Positions 7,544 to 16,104 are shown, numbered from the stretch's first letter. The stretch: DNA of 35,752 bases from Gammaproteobacteria bacterium (GCA_032250735.1 JAVVEP010000022.1:1-35752); one strand, 5' to 3'. A program made the numbers and translations. The notes: generated by a model not told the origin, from the letters alone.

Positions 7544-7936
7544 GCGCGAGCGACGTTGCCAGGGCGCCGGACACCGGGGCCGCGCGACTCGCACGGTCAT
7601 CATCAGGATTACGAGCATGCCAGCGCAATGTCTGTACCACAATTTACAAGGCGGTCTGCGCGCCTTTGCCCGGTTTACCGAGCATTCCTCCATTGTGGTG
7701 CGGGCCATCCGCACCAATTTTTTTCAACAAGTCCTGTCATTCCACACCCGCGCGCAACGGCTCTCCACACCCGGCGCTTGCATCACCAACTGTACGGAAG
7801 CGCACAGACATTGAAACGCCATGCGCCCAATCTGGTGACATCCGGGGCATATGTCCGGACAGGCTGCCGCAGTGTGCATCGCCAGAGAATGACATGCGAC
7901 TCAAGTAGTACCCGAAGCAGGGCAGGGAGCAGAACC
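7544..7936. other. Intergenic stretch, no supported gene
   Basis: Open frames cross this region (one from 7556, one from 7617), but their products are rich in His, Arg, Ser and Pro in shadow-like fashion and match nothing I know. It is probably decayed sequence between gene remnants. No RNA gene or promoter was recognised. Confidence 0.5.
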
Positions 7937-8233
7937 ATGACAAACGGATTACACCAAACTTCAATTACCCCGAACCTGGGTTTATCCAGGCACAACCACG
8001 CCGAATTCACGGACGGTGATCAGCTGGTGAAGATGATTCGCGAAGATTTGATGACGAGGCGAATCTCCATCGACGGTTGCCGCGACATCATTCATTATCT
8101 TCGTGATCACGACGACCCGACGTATCGCCAGCTGATAGGCGTCCTCGCGGTAAATGGCCAGCGTGCGATGGATGCGGCGAACCATTGCGGACTCGTCGCC
8201 CCCGCCAACCGCCACAAACGGAGCCATGGATAA
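7937..8233 (+). pseudogene. Bacterioferritin-like remnant (98 codons)
   Basis: The product from ATG 7937 contains QLVKMIREDLMTRRISIDGC followed by RDIIHYLRDHDDPTYRQLIG and VLAVNGQRAMD. This follows the C-terminal helices of bacterioferritin or ferritin-like proteins (pattern REDL-ERIAID-Y--II-YL-D-DPTTR--LE-IL--EE-HA-D). In the family, EExH supplies iron ligands; here that spot reads NGQR, and the preceding Tyr/Ser position is changed too. The N-terminal half of the fold is absent. It may therefore be a dead fragment or a short protein with a new role. The frame is open further upstream to 7556, but that extension has no family character. Confidence 0.5.
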
Positions 8234-8510
8234 AAGTCACAGCCCATGACCGCATTGGCGAGGCATAGGAAGTAGCCCCCCTTTTATCTCTGAAAAACCA
8301 CCCCGACCACCCCGGCCATTCGCGGCCAGGCGTCGTCAATCTCAACTGATGCGATGGCCCCAGCGGCGAAATCGGCCGGACTTCGGCCCTGTGATCCACC
8401 TCATCTAAGCCGGCAACCACCCTTGCCCTTCCTTTCAGGCAACGTCCTTGACGAAAAGTCGGGAAAAGCGTGGGCCCGCTCTGCCACGTCGCAGCCGGTG
8501 CATCCCAGCC
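8234..8510. other. Intergenic stretch, nothing recognised
   Basis: About 280 bp between the ferritin-like remnant and the left edge of the second duplicated block. I see no coding, RNA or promoter signal that stands out. Confidence 0.5.
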
Positions 8511-8662
8511 CAAGGGTGCAATAACCGAAGGACATTGCTCCTTATAAAAACCGAGCCCCCTCGGCGATTCACTCCCAACAATCACACCCTCTCAACCTAT
8601 CGGCCAGAGGGCTGGCCTCCTACACGGTGCCGTAGGGCGCAATAACCGAAGGGCATTGCGCC
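8511..8662. repeat. REP/BIME-like repeat copy C, left part of second duplicate
   Basis: This region aligns without gaps to 6221-6372, a constant offset of 2290 bp. The left inverted end has decayed (TTATAAAAACC in place of TGTAGGAGCC), while the right end and the GGCGCAAT/ATTGCGCC hairpin (8636-8662) are intact. It is the upstream part of the block that carries the functional dnaX. Confidence 0.75.
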
Positions 8663-8673
8663 GAATATCTCAG

Positions 8674-8729
8674 CACTCAGCACTCAGCACTCAGCACTCA
8701 GCACTCAGCACTCAGCACTCAGCACTCAA
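8674..8729. repeat. Tandem heptamer array, 7 x CACTCAG + 1 x CACTCAA
   Basis: Eight units in register. Seven are CACTCAG and the last is CACTCAA. It is the counterpart of the array at 6386-6441, about 75 bp upstream of dnaX. Confidence 0.95.
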
Positions 8730-8802
8730 AAGAGGCTAGCCCCCCACCTCCGATCACCGCTACAATGTTCAGCCTCTTCAGACGCCGTAGAATCGCAAAA
8801 AC

Positions 8803-10479
8803 ATGAGCTATCAGGTACTGGCGCGCAAATGGCGCCCTCGCACATTCAACGAACTGGTCGGCCAGGAGCACGTGCTCAAGGCACTGGTGAACGCGCTGGA
8901 TAACGACCGCCTGCACCACGCCTTCCTGTTCACCGGCACTCGCGGGGTGGGCAAGACCACCATCGCCCGCATCCTCGCCAAGTCGCTGAACTGTGAGCAG
9001 GGCGTCAGCTCGACGCCCTGCGGCGTGTGTTCGGCCTGCACCGAGATCAACGAGGGCCGCTTCATCGACCTGATCGAGGTGGACGCCGCCTCGCGCACCA
9101 AGGTGGACGAGACCCGCGACCTGCTGGACAACGTGCAATACGCCCCGAGCCGCGGCCGTTACAAGGTCTACCTCATTGACGAGGTGCACATGTTCTCCAA
9201 CCACAGCTTCAATGCGCTGTTAAAGACCCTGGAAGAGCCGCCGCCGCACGTGAAATTCCTGCTGGCCACCACCGATCCGCAGAAGCTGCCGGTCACCATC
9301 CTCTCGCGCTGCCTGCAATTCAACCTCAAACGCCTGCCGCTGGAACAGATCCGCGGCCACCTGGAGCGGGTGCTGGGGGCGGAAAATATCGACCATGAAA
9401 ATGCGGCGCTGACGCTCATCTCCCGCGCCGCCGACGGCTCCATGCGCGACGCCCTGAGCCTGCTGGATCAGGCCATCGCCTACGGCAGCGGCCGGGTTCC
9501 GGAGTCCGAGGTGCGCGCCATGCTCGGCTCTATCGAGCAGGACCATGTGCTGGACCTGCTGCGGCTGCTGGCGGCCAACGACGCCCCCGGTCTGCTGGCC
9601 CGGATCGGCGAACTGGCGCAGCACAGCCCGGATTTTGCCGGGGTGCTGGCCGAGCTGATCTCCACCCTGCACCGCGTGGCCCTGGCGCAGACGGCGCCGG
9701 AGGCCATCGACGACAGCCTGGGTGACTGCGAGGCGATCCTGGCGCTGGCGCAACAGATGGCGCCGGAAGACGTGCAGCTCTATTACCAGATCGGCCTCAT
9801 CGGTCGCCGCGACCTGCCCCTGGCCCCGGATGCCCGCGGCGGCTTCGAGATGGTGCTGCTGCGCATGCTGGCGTTTCGCCCGGCCAGTCCGGGCACAGCG
9901 CCAGCCGCGACCGCCCCCGCCACAGCGAGCCGCGCCCAGCCGCGCCCAGCCCCCGCGGCAGCGGCACCGACAGGACCCGCCGCAACGGGCGTCGCCGAAC
10001 CCCTGCCGACCACCGCCCCTGCCGCTCGATCCGCGCCGGCCGCTTCGCCCGCGCCGATCCCGTCGCCCACACCAGCCACCGGCAGCGCCGCTTATGCGTC
10101 CAGCGACGACTGGGAAGACATCGTCAACGCCATGAACCTGTCCGCCATGCTGCAACAACTGGCGACCAACTGCGCCCTCAGCCAGCGGGATGGCAACCAC
10201 TTTCAGCTGAGCCTGTCGCCCAATCACAAGTACCTGCTCAACCAGAGCCGCGAGGCGGGCCTGCGTGAGGCGCTATCGCAGCATCTGGGGCAGGAGGTCA
10301 AGCTCAGCATCAGCCTGCAGGGCCCCGCCACCGCCACCCCGGCCGAGCGGCAACAGGAACGCACGGACCTCCGCCAGCACCAGGCAGAGACCGTGATCGA
10401 CAGCGACGCCACCGTGCAGGCCATCATGGAGGCCTTCGACGGCCAGCTCAAACCGGGCTCGGTACAGCCGGTCGATTAG
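8803..10479 (+). CDS. dnaX: DNA polymerase III subunit gamma/tau
   Basis: The clamp-loader ATPase of the replicative polymerase, 558 residues. Domain I carries Walker A GTRGVGKTT (45-53), the zinc cysteines C64, C73, C76 and C79, and Walker B LIDEVHM (124-130). The AAA+ lid follows, with SRAADGSMRDALSLLDQA. A long Ala/Pro linker (about 360-430) separates the C-terminal domain that would contact polymerase alpha and DnaB in tau. It is somewhat shorter than E. coli tau. I found no A-rich slippery site that would make a separate gamma form. A possible -10 box TACAAT lies at 8761-8766. It is the first gene of dnaX-ybaB-recR, and its promoter and first codons exist in a second copy at 6221-6630. 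Confidence 0.96.
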   Translation: MSYQVLARKWRPRTFNELVGQEHVLKALVNALDNDRLHHAFLFTGTRGVGKTTIARILAKSLNCEQGVSSTPCGVCSACTEINEGRFIDLIEVDAASRTKVDETRDLLDNVQYAPSRGRYKVYLIDEVHMFSNHSFNALLKTLEEPPPHVKFLLATTDPQKLPVTILSRCLQFNLKRLPLEQIRGHLERVLGAENIDHENAALTLISRAADGSMRDALSLLDQAIAYGSGRVPESEVRAMLGSIEQDHVLDLLRLLAANDAPGLLARIGELAQHSPDFAGVLAELISTLHRVALAQTAPEAIDDSLGDCEAILALAQQMAPEDVQLYYQIGLIGRRDLPLAPDARGGFEMVLLRMLAFRPASPGTAPAATAPATASRAQPRPAPAAAAPTGPAATGVAEPLPTTAPAARSAPAASPAPIPSPTPATGSAAYASSDDWEDIVNAMNLSAMLQQLATNCALSQRDGNHFQLSLSPNHKYLLNQSREAGLREALSQHLGQEVKLSISLQGPATATPAERQQERTDLRQHQAETVIDSDATVQAIMEAFDGQLKPGSVQPVD

Positions 10480-10485
10480 AGCATT

Positions 10486-10550
10486 CAGCGCAATGCCCTA
10501 CGGTTATTGCGCCCTACGGATTGTGGCTTTTACTTAGCACTTAGCACTAA
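10486..10550. repeat. Inverted REP hairpin piece plus short heptamer run after dnaX
   Basis: GCGCAAT (10488-10494) and ATTGCGC (10506-10512) form the same palindrome as in the REP copies upstream of dnaX, in reverse orientation (CCCTACGG core). Two or three degenerate heptamers of ACTTAGC type follow at 10532-10550. dnaX is thus flanked on both sides by the same repeat family. Confidence 0.65.
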
Positions 10551-10571
10551 TCAGTAGCAGCCAATTTCCGG

Positions 10572-10577
10572 TATAAT
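10572..10577 (+). promoter_or_regulatory. Possible -10 box upstream of ybaB
   Basis: An exact TATAAT lies 46 bp before the ybaB start codon. No good -35 hexamer was found at 16-18 bp, so this would be a secondary promoter inside the dnaX-ybaB-recR unit. Confidence 0.4.
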
Positions 10578-10622
10578 TCCCGGCCATCATTTGCAGCCCA
10601 CAACATTCGCAGGAGTCACACC

Positions 10623-10946
10623 ATGAAAGGCGGTATCGGCAAACTAATGAGGCAGGCCCAGGAGATGCAGGCCAATATGCAGAAGGCCCAGGAGGAGCTG
10701 GCCAATATGGAAGTCACCGGTCAGGCCGGCGGCGGTATGGTGTCGGTGGTGATGACCGGGCGTCACGATGTGAAGCGGGTCAGCATTGACGACAGCCTGA
10801 TGGGTGACGACAAGGAGATGCTGGAAGACCTGCTGGCCGCGGCGGTGAACGATGCCGTGCGCCAGGTCGAGAGCACCTCGGCGGAAAAGATGTCCGGCAT
10901 GACCGCGGGGCTGAATCTGCCCGGCGGTTTCAAGATGCCGTTTTAG
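10623..10946 (+). CDS. ybaB: YbaB/EbfC family nucleoid-associated protein
   Basis: A small DNA-binding protein of 107 residues that forms dimers and coats the nucleoid. The N-terminal helix is Gln/Met/Ala-rich ([20 protein letters not shown]), followed by the conserved sheet ([20 protein letters not shown]). The last part, [18 protein letters not shown], is the family's Gly-rich tail. AGGAG stands seven bases before the ATG. It sits between dnaX and recR, as in most proteobacteria, and probably shares their transcript. Confidence 0.95.
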   Translation: MKGGIGKLMRQAQEMQANMQKAQEELANMEVTGQAGGGMVSVVMTGRHDVKRVSIDDSLMGDDKEMLEDLLAAAVNDAVRQVESTSAEKMSGMTAGLNLPGGFKMPF

Positions 10947-10991
10947 GCATCCCCCGGCCCCTCCCACTCCCCAGGATATCGCGCCCGCCTC

Positions 10992-11588
10992 ATGGAATTT
11001 AGCCCGCTCATCAATCGCCTGATTGAGGACCTGCGCTGCCTGCCCGGCGTGGGCCCCAAGTCGGCGCAGCGCATGGCCTTTCATCTGCTGGAACGCGATC
11101 GCGAAGGGGCGCAGCGTCTGGCGCGGTCCCTGGCCGAGGCGGCGGAGCAGGTCGGCCATTGCAGCCAGTGCCGCACCCTCAGCGAAACCGAGCTCTGCCC
11201 GCTGTGCGCCAACCGCAGCCGTGAACAGCACCTGCTGTGCGTGGTGGAGTCACCGGCCGACGTGCGCGCCATCGAGCAGGCCACCCCCTATCGCGGCCGC
11301 TATTTTGTATTGATGGGCCATCTCTCGCCGCTGGATGGCATCGGACCCGACGACATTGGCCTGGACCTGCTGGATGCCCGACTGGCGGAGGGGGTGATCA
11401 GCGAAATCATCCTCGCCACCAATCCCACCGTCGAGGGCGAGGCTACCGCCCACTACATCAGCGAGATGGCCCGGCTGTATGGGATCAGCAGCAGCCGCAT
11501 CGCCCACGGCGTGCCGCTGGGCGGCGAACTGGAATATGTGGACGGCGGCACGCTCGCCCACGCCTTCTCGGGCCGTCGCCAGCTGTAG
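10992..11588 (+). CDS. recR: Recombination mediator protein RecR
   Basis: It acts with RecF and RecO to load RecA on gapped DNA. The 198-residue length is standard. A helix-hairpin-helix near the N-terminus ([20 protein letters not shown]) is followed by the four-cysteine zinc finger C-x2-C ... C-x2-C ([16 protein letters not shown], about residues 57-72). The Toprim domain carries [12 protein letters not shown] and [10 protein letters not shown], and the C-terminus has [16 protein letters not shown]. It begins 45 bp after ybaB and ends before a probable terminator. Confidence 0.96.
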   Translation: MEFSPLINRLIEDLRCLPGVGPKSAQRMAFHLLERDREGAQRLARSLAEAAEQVGHCSQCRTLSETELCPLCANRSREQHLLCVVESPADVRAIEQATPYRGRYFVLMGHLSPLDGIGPDDIGLDLLDARLAEGVISEIILATNPTVEGEATAHYISEMARLYGISSSRIAHGVPLGGELEYVDGGTLAHAFSGRRQL

Positions 11589-11611
11589 CATTGCCCCCCA
11601 TTCTGCGCACT

Positions 11612-11637
11612 ACCGCAGGGAATTCCTGCGCGGTTTT
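11612..11637 (+). terminator. Probable terminator after recR
   Basis: ACCGCAGG pairs with CCTGCGCGGT (two bulged bases) around GAATT and is followed by TTTT. The T-run is short, so strength is uncertain. It separates recR from the fliA promoter region. Confidence 0.5.
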
Positions 11638-11674
11638 CGACCGCCGTTCTCCACCGCCCCGCCCGCCCTGTCGC

Positions 11675-11701
11675 TAAAGATTCAACCGACTCTGCCGCAA
11701 T
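11675..11701 (+). promoter_or_regulatory. Sigma-28-type promoter upstream of fliA
   Basis: TAAAGATT (11675-11682), an 11-base spacer, then GCCGCAAT (11694-11701). The sigma-28 consensus is TAAAGTTT-N11-GCCGATAA, so 12 of 16 positions match with exact spacing. It lies 85 bp before the fliA start, and would make fliA self-activating. Confidence 0.55.
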
Positions 11702-11786
11702 TCTACAAAACAATCTCTGGCCAACGTTGCACCCGCCCACGCGGGGACAACGCCCGGACCACCCTCGTTTGATTGCTGAGGCAAGC

Positions 11787-12503
11787 ATGTACGACAACCT
11801 TGAGAACGCCGGTCACGATGAGCTGGTCACCAAATACGCGCCGCTGGTGAAACGTATTGCGTACCATTTAAAGGCGCGTCTGCCATCTTCGGTGGTTGTC
11901 GATGATCTGCTGCAGGCCGGCATGATCGGCCTGCTCGAGGCCTCCCGGAAATATGATGCCAACCAGGGCGCCAGTTTTGAGACCTATGCCGGCATCCGGA
12001 TTCGCGGCGCCATGCTCGATGAATTACGCCGCAACGACTGGGCGCCGAAATCCGTGCACCGCAAGATTCGCGACATCACCGAGGCGATTCGCAACATCGA
12101 GCATCGCGAGGGCCGCGACGCCCGCGACGAAGAGGTGATCGACGCCCTCGGCATCTCCCGCGAGGACTATTTCAAGACCCTGAATGACATCTCCAGCCAT
12201 CGCGTACTGAGCTGGGATGAACTCGGCATTGACGAGGACGCCTTTGGCCACAGCCTCAATGACAACAAGCCCGGCGTGCATGACGAACTGGAAAACCAGC
12301 ACTTCCGGGAAAAACTTTCGGAGGCGATCGGCTCGCTGCCGGAACGCGAAAAGATGATTGTCTCCCTGTATTACGAATCCGAACTGAACCTGCGCGAGAT
12401 CGGTTCCGTGCTCAACGTCAGCGAATCCCGCATCAGTCAGTTACTGAGCCAGGCACATATTCGCTTGCGGGCTCGCATGCGCGACTGGATTACGCAACAA
12501 TAG
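11787..12503 (+). CDS. fliA: RNA polymerase sigma factor FliA (sigma-28)
   Basis: The alternative sigma factor for late flagellar, motility and chemotaxis genes, 238 residues as usual. Region 2 includes LVKRIAYHLKARLPSSVVVD, then DLLQAGMIGLLEA and the -10-binding part FETYAGIRIRGAMLDELR. Region 3 is RDARDEEVIDALGISREDY, and region 4 carries LPEREKMIVSLYYESELNLR followed by the helix-turn-helix ending in SESRISQLLSQAH. The frame is open from 11727, but ATG 11787 has TGAGG upstream and gives the family N-terminus. No other flagellar gene is nearby, whereas fliA usually lies by fleN/flhG and cheY. A sigma-28-like promoter stands in front. The 258-residue upstream extension is not supported. Confidence 0.94.
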   Translation: MYDNLENAGHDELVTKYAPLVKRIAYHLKARLPSSVVVDDLLQAGMIGLLEASRKYDANQGASFETYAGIRIRGAMLDELRRNDWAPKSVHRKIRDITEAIRNIEHREGRDARDEEVIDALGISREDYFKTLNDISSHRVLSWDELGIDEDAFGHSLNDNKPGVHDELENQHFREKLSEAIGSLPEREKMIVSLYYESELNLREIGSVLNVSESRISQLLSQAHIRLRARMRDWITQQ

Positions 12504-12531
12504 GGCCCGGTTCCACAACAAGCCCTTTATT

Positions 12532-12996
12532 ATGTCCCAACACATCCTCATCCCCCGGCGCACGCTCAAAAACGCCACCCGCCTGCACGAGGCGAATTTC
12601 AAAAAGCTGTCGCACGTGGTGCCCGGCCTGCGCGACCTGGGTAAGTCCATTCGCGTGCGCGCTGACGATGGCACCCGACTGAATTTGGACATTCTGGAAA
12701 GCAGCAAATACACCAAAACCTTTTGCCTGCAGCTGATACACAACACGGAGCAGCCATGGTTGCTCAGCCTGAACATGAAAATCCGTAATTATTATGACGC
12801 CAATGTGACCGAGGCCCTGGCCTTTCAGCACCGGCACCGCATCAATGCCCGTTACCCCTATCCCAATCCCCACATGTTTCAGCCCGACGAAAAGTGGCAA
12901 ACCAACCATTTTCTGAGCGAATGGCTGGATTACTGCCTGCGCACCCGCTGCATCTTTCGTGACGAAAACCAATACTTGAGCGATGAAACGCAGTAG
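12532..12996 (+). CDS. DUF1249 family protein (YqiB-like)
   Basis: A 154-residue cytoplasmic protein of the DUF1249 family, known in E. coli as YqiB; its function is undefined. Family marks are the N-terminal NFKKLSHVVPGL, the LNLDILESSKYT strand, and the later NMKIRNYYDANVTEALAF followed by RYPYPNPHM. In E. coli its relative lies beside cpdA and nudF; here it follows fliA by 28 bp and may share its transcript. The ribosome site before ATG is weak. The family is largely gammaproteobacterial, which helps place the organism. Confidence 0.85.
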   Translation: MSQHILIPRRTLKNATRLHEANFKKLSHVVPGLRDLGKSIRVRADDGTRLNLDILESSKYTKTFCLQLIHNTEQPWLLSLNMKIRNYYDANVTEALAFQHRHRINARYPYPNPHMFQPDEKWQTNHFLSEWLDYCLRTRCIFRDENQYLSDETQ

Positions 12997-13068
12997 CTCG
13001 CAAACGCCGTAGCCCGTATTGCTCAGGCGGTTAATGAGTGGTAAAACAAAACGTTAAATGCGGCCAGT

Positions 13069-13096
13069 TAAAGTTTTTTCGCACCGCTACCGATAT
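13069..13096 (+). promoter_or_regulatory. Sigma-28-like promoter upstream of the Sel1 gene
   Basis: TAAAGTTT (13069-13076) is an exact sigma-28 -35 element. After 12 bases comes ACCGATAT (13089-13096), six of eight matches to GCCGATAA. The spacer is one base longer than the consensus. The start codon at 13164 is 67 bp downstream. Confidence 0.55.
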
Positions 13097-13163
13097 CATG
13101 ATGCAGAAACTTGATACCAAAAGGCCTCACCCGTAACCGAGGCTCTCTACAGGGACTATCTTG

Positions 13164-14180
13164 ATGAAAAATCTGAACCCGCACCTTCTCCGACTCATTG
13201 CCGCTGGCTGTATTGCCGGCTGCATCGCAGTCTTCAGCTCCGCGGCCTTTGCCGCTGGCGACTATGTATGGGAAGAAAAATTCAAAGACGCACTGGCCGC
13301 TGCCGAAAAGGGCGATGCACAATCCCAATATGCCGTTGGCGAAATGTACGAAAAGGGTAAAGGCGCGGTAAGAGACAGCGAAAAGGCCTTTGAGTGGTAT
13401 GCCAAGGCCGCAGAACAGGATGATGAAAAGGCCGCCTTCAAACTGGGTTATGCCTACCTGGAAGGCGACGGCATCAAGAAAAATTACGAGCTGGCGCGCA
13501 AATGGTTACAAAAATCCGCCAATAAAAAGTATGTACGCGCCGAATACTATCTGGGTGTGCTGTATGAGAAAGGCCGCGGTGTCGAACAGGATTACGACGA
13601 GGCCATAAAATGGTACAAACAGGCGCTGGCCGGCGGCTACGGCATCGCCTCCGAAGGCCTGCAACGCGCCTCCAGCGCACAGCAGGCCGCCGATCGTGAG
13701 GCCGCGAGTCGGACTGCGGCGCCGCCTCCCGCCCCTCGGCCAAAACCCGTGGAGAGACCAAAGCCCCAGGCCGCGCCAAAACCGCTATCCACCAAGGACA
13801 AGATCCTGGCCGGCGGCTGGAAAAAACGCAATACACCGGTTGAGTATCTGCCGTCATCCGACACCCAATGTGCGGATGAAGATAGCCGCATCGCATGTAT
13901 TTCGACCGAGCTCACGCGCAATATCGGCATGGCCGACATCACCTACACCACAAAGGCCATTCTGTTCGGCTTTAAACCCAACGGTGAATTCAAGGTGTCT
14001 TATCGCAATAACGTCAGCAAGATCACCGTCACCGATGAGGCGTTTGCCGAGTCCGGCGGCAAGGTTCCCGTCACCCTCGGCTGGCAGGATGCGGATCATC
14101 AACTGACCTGCGAGTTCGAGACTGACCGCTCGCTGGCCTGTACCAAAAACAAGGTGCGCAACATCATGCTCACACGCTAG
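13164..14180 (+). CDS. Secreted Sel1-repeat protein
   Basis: A 338-residue exported protein. A signal peptide spans residues 1-30 (cleavage near AFA-AG). Three Sel1-like helical repeats occupy about 42-165, with the typical AxYxLGxxYxxGxG pattern (AVGEMYEKGKGAVRD, KLGYAYLEGDGIKKN, YLGVLYEKGRGVEQD). A Pro/Ala/Lys linker (about 180-210) leads to a C-terminal domain of about 125 residues with four cysteines, for which I know no name. Sel1 repeats mediate protein contacts; the T-ring flagellar motor protein MotX is one periplasmic example. AGGGA precedes ATG 13164; the TTG at 13161 is a worse start. A sigma-28-like promoter lies upstream and a terminator downstream. A motor or motility role is inference. 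Confidence 0.85.
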   Translation: MKNLNPHLLRLIAAGCIAGCIAVFSSAAFAAGDYVWEEKFKDALAAAEKGDAQSQYAVGEMYEKGKGAVRDSEKAFEWYAKAAEQDDEKAAFKLGYAYLEGDGIKKNYELARKWLQKSANKKYVRAEYYLGVLYEKGRGVEQDYDEAIKWYKQALAGGYGIASEGLQRASSAQQAADREAASRTAAPPPAPRPKPVERPKPQAAPKPLSTKDKILAGGWKKRNTPVEYLPSSDTQCADEDSRIACISTELTRNIGMADITYTTKAILFGFKPNGEFKVSYRNNVSKITVTDEAFAESGGKVPVTLGWQDADHQLTCEFETDRSLACTKNKVRNIMLTR

Positions 14181-14203
14181 CCGGCTGAACATGACGCATC
14201 ACC

Positions 14204-14229
14204 AAGGGTCCCTGCCGGGGCCCTTTTTA
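14204..14229 (+). terminator. Intrinsic terminator after the Sel1 gene
   Basis: AAGGGTCCC pairs with GGGGCCCTT around a TGCC loop and runs into TTTTTA. It lies 23 bp after the Sel1 stop codon. Confidence 0.88.
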
Positions 14230-14660
14230 TTGGCCGCACATTTATTAGCGGAACGTCGATTGACAGGACGCGCCCATCCCCCCGGCACATCGCCACCAGG
14301 CCGTCCCGCGAGCCAACCATCAAACGTGTCCTATACTTGTTAGCAACCTGGATAAACGGGCCGGATATGTCGTGATCACCGCTAACTTGCCCAGACAATC
14401 GATCCTGCTCCGACGGTGTCGCCGACGGCTAGCGCATTACAGAAAACCGACTACGATAGAGGGGTATGCCGGATACACCGCGCCACCAGAACCCTAATAA
14501 CCAAGCATTACAGGTGGTTGACAATATTCTAAAATAATTAAATTCTTATGCAATAAAGCGCCCGTTGAAATAGGGGTTTGATGAAAAGGCCGCTTTAGAC
14601 CACGCATCATGAACCGGCACGAATTGGTATGAACTGGCAGTAACCAGAAGGGAGGCGTCG
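14230..14660 (+). promoter_or_regulatory. Leader region of the cco operon
   Basis: A 430-bp non-coding stretch. An exact TTGACA lies at 14518-14523 in a short A+T-rich segment, with a weak -10 (AATTCT, 14541-14546) at 17-bp spacing. I looked for the FNR/ANR box TTGAT-N4-ATCAA that often controls cbb3 genes and saw only a left half-site, at 14578-14582. The rest of the region shows no recognised element. Confidence 0.4.
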
Positions 14661-16091
14661 ATGGTGGATACAACAGAGGCAGCGCAGAAATATAACTTTG
14701 AGGTGGTCCGGTGGTTCTCGGTGGCCACCGTTATCTACCTGGTGGTGGGCACCCTGGTCGGTGTCTACATCGCCGCCGAGCTGGCCTGGCCGGTACTCAA
14801 TTTTGACAGCCCCTATCTCTCCTTCGGTCGCTTGCGACCGCTGCACACCAATGCCGTGATCTTCGCCTTTGGAGGCTGCGTGCTGATGGCGACCGGCTTC
14901 TACAGTGTGCAACGTACCTGCGGCGTCAAACTGTGGAGCAACACCCTGGCCTGGTTCACCTTCTGGGGCTGGAATCTCATCATAGTGCTGGCGGTGATCA
15001 CCCTGCCGCTGGGCCTTACCCAGGGCAAGGAATACGCCGAGCTGGAATGGCCCATCGACATCCTGATTGCGGTGGTATGGCTGGCCTTCTCCTTCAATTT
15101 CATCATGACCATTGCCAAACGCAAGAGCTCGCACATCTATGTGTCGAACTGGTTTTATCTGGGCATGATGGTCATGATCACCTATCTGCATGTGGTCAAC
15201 AGCCTGGCTATTCCGGTGGAGATGTTCAGGTCCTATTCCATCTTCGCCAGCGTGCAGGACGCCATGATCCAGTGGTGGTGGGGACATAATGCGGTCGGCT
15301 TCTATCTCACCGCCGGCTTCCTCGGCATCATGTATTACTTTGTGCCCAAGCAGGCCGACCGCCCCATCTTTTCCTATCGCCTCTCGGTGCTGCACTTCTG
15401 GTGCCTGATGTTCGGCTACGTGTGGCTGGGCTCACATCACCTGCAATACACCGCCCTGCCCGACTGGGCCGGCTCGCTCGGCGCGGCCGTGTCACTGGCC
15501 ATGATCGTGCCCTCCTGGGGTGGCGCGGTAAATGGCATGATGACCCTGAGCGGGGCCTGGGACAAACTGCGCACCGATTACGTGCTGCGCTTTCTCATCA
15601 TGTCACTGGCCTTCTACGCGATGTCCACCTTTGAAGGGCCGGTGATGTCCCTGAAAGTCGTCAACGCCCTTTCGCACTATACCGACTGGACCATCGGCCA
15701 TGTGCACTCCGGCGCGCTGGGTTGGGTCGGCATGATCGGCGCCGGCGCCACCTATCACCTGTTGACCCGCTTATGGAACACCGAGATCTATTCCACCCGG
15801 CTGGTGAATCTGCACTTCTGGTTAGCCACGATCGGCATTGTGATCTACATCGTGGCGATGTGGATCTCCGGCATCATGCAGGGCCTGATGTGGCGTGACT
15901 ATGATGAGTTCGGCACCCTCACCTACACCTTTGCGGAATCCGTCGCCGCCATGTATCCGTACTATGTCATGCGCACCGTCGGCGGTTTTATCTATTTCGT
16001 CGGCGCCGTGGTAATGCTCTACAACATGATGATGACCATTCGCCAGGCCAGCGCCGAACCCGGCCTGAGCACCGCGACAGCACGGGCCTAA
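14661..16091 (+). CDS. ccoN: cbb3-type cytochrome c oxidase subunit I
   Basis: The catalytic subunit of the high-affinity cbb3 oxidase in the inner membrane, 476 residues with about 12 helices. It holds heme b and the heme b3-CuB centre, reduces oxygen to water and pumps protons. Ligand regions are visible: [14 protein letters not shown] (low-spin heme), [18 protein letters not shown] and [13 protein letters not shown] (CuB), and [13 protein letters not shown] (high-spin and low-spin heme). GAAGGGAGG stands before the ATG. It is the first gene of ccoNOQP and is followed by ccoO after 13 bp. Confidence 0.97.
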   Translation: MVDTTEAAQKYNFEVVRWFSVATVIYLVVGTLVGVYIAAELAWPVLNFDSPYLSFGRLRPLHTNAVIFAFGGCVLMATGFYSVQRTCGVKLWSNTLAWFTFWGWNLIIVLAVITLPLGLTQGKEYAELEWPIDILIAVVWLAFSFNFIMTIAKRKSSHIYVSNWFYLGMMVMITYLHVVNSLAIPVEMFRSYSIFASVQDAMIQWWWGHNAVGFYLTAGFLGIMYYFVPKQADRPIFSYRLSVLHFWCLMFGYVWLGSHHLQYTALPDWAGSLGAAVSLAMIVPSWGGAVNGMMTLSGAWDKLRTDYVLRFLIMSLAFYAMSTFEGPVMSLKVVNALSHYTDWTIGHVHSGALGWVGMIGAGATYHLLTRLWNTEIYSTRLVNLHFWLATIGIVIYIVAMWISGIMQGLMWRDYDEFGTLTYTFAESVAAMYPYYVMRTVGGFIYFVGAVVMLYNMMMTIRQASAEPGLSTATARA

Positions 16092-16104
16092 GGGAGACGG
16101 AACA

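Noticed and set aside
7556-7936. Upstream extension of the ferritin-like frame
   Set aside because: The extension has no recognisable family character; similarity begins only after the ATG at 7937.
9220-10227. Long minus-strand open frame across dnaX (335 codons)
   Set aside because: It is a shadow of dnaX; composition is Gly/Arg/Gln-rich and no domain is visible, while the plus strand has all clamp-loader motifs.
8803-10479. Programmed frameshift site giving a separate gamma form of DnaX
   Set aside because: No A-AAA-AAG type slippery run with a following hairpin was found inside the gene.
14518-14590. FNR/ANR box for the cco operon
   Set aside because: No TTGAT-N4-ATCAA was found; only the half-site at 14578-14582 and an A+T-rich -35 region are present.
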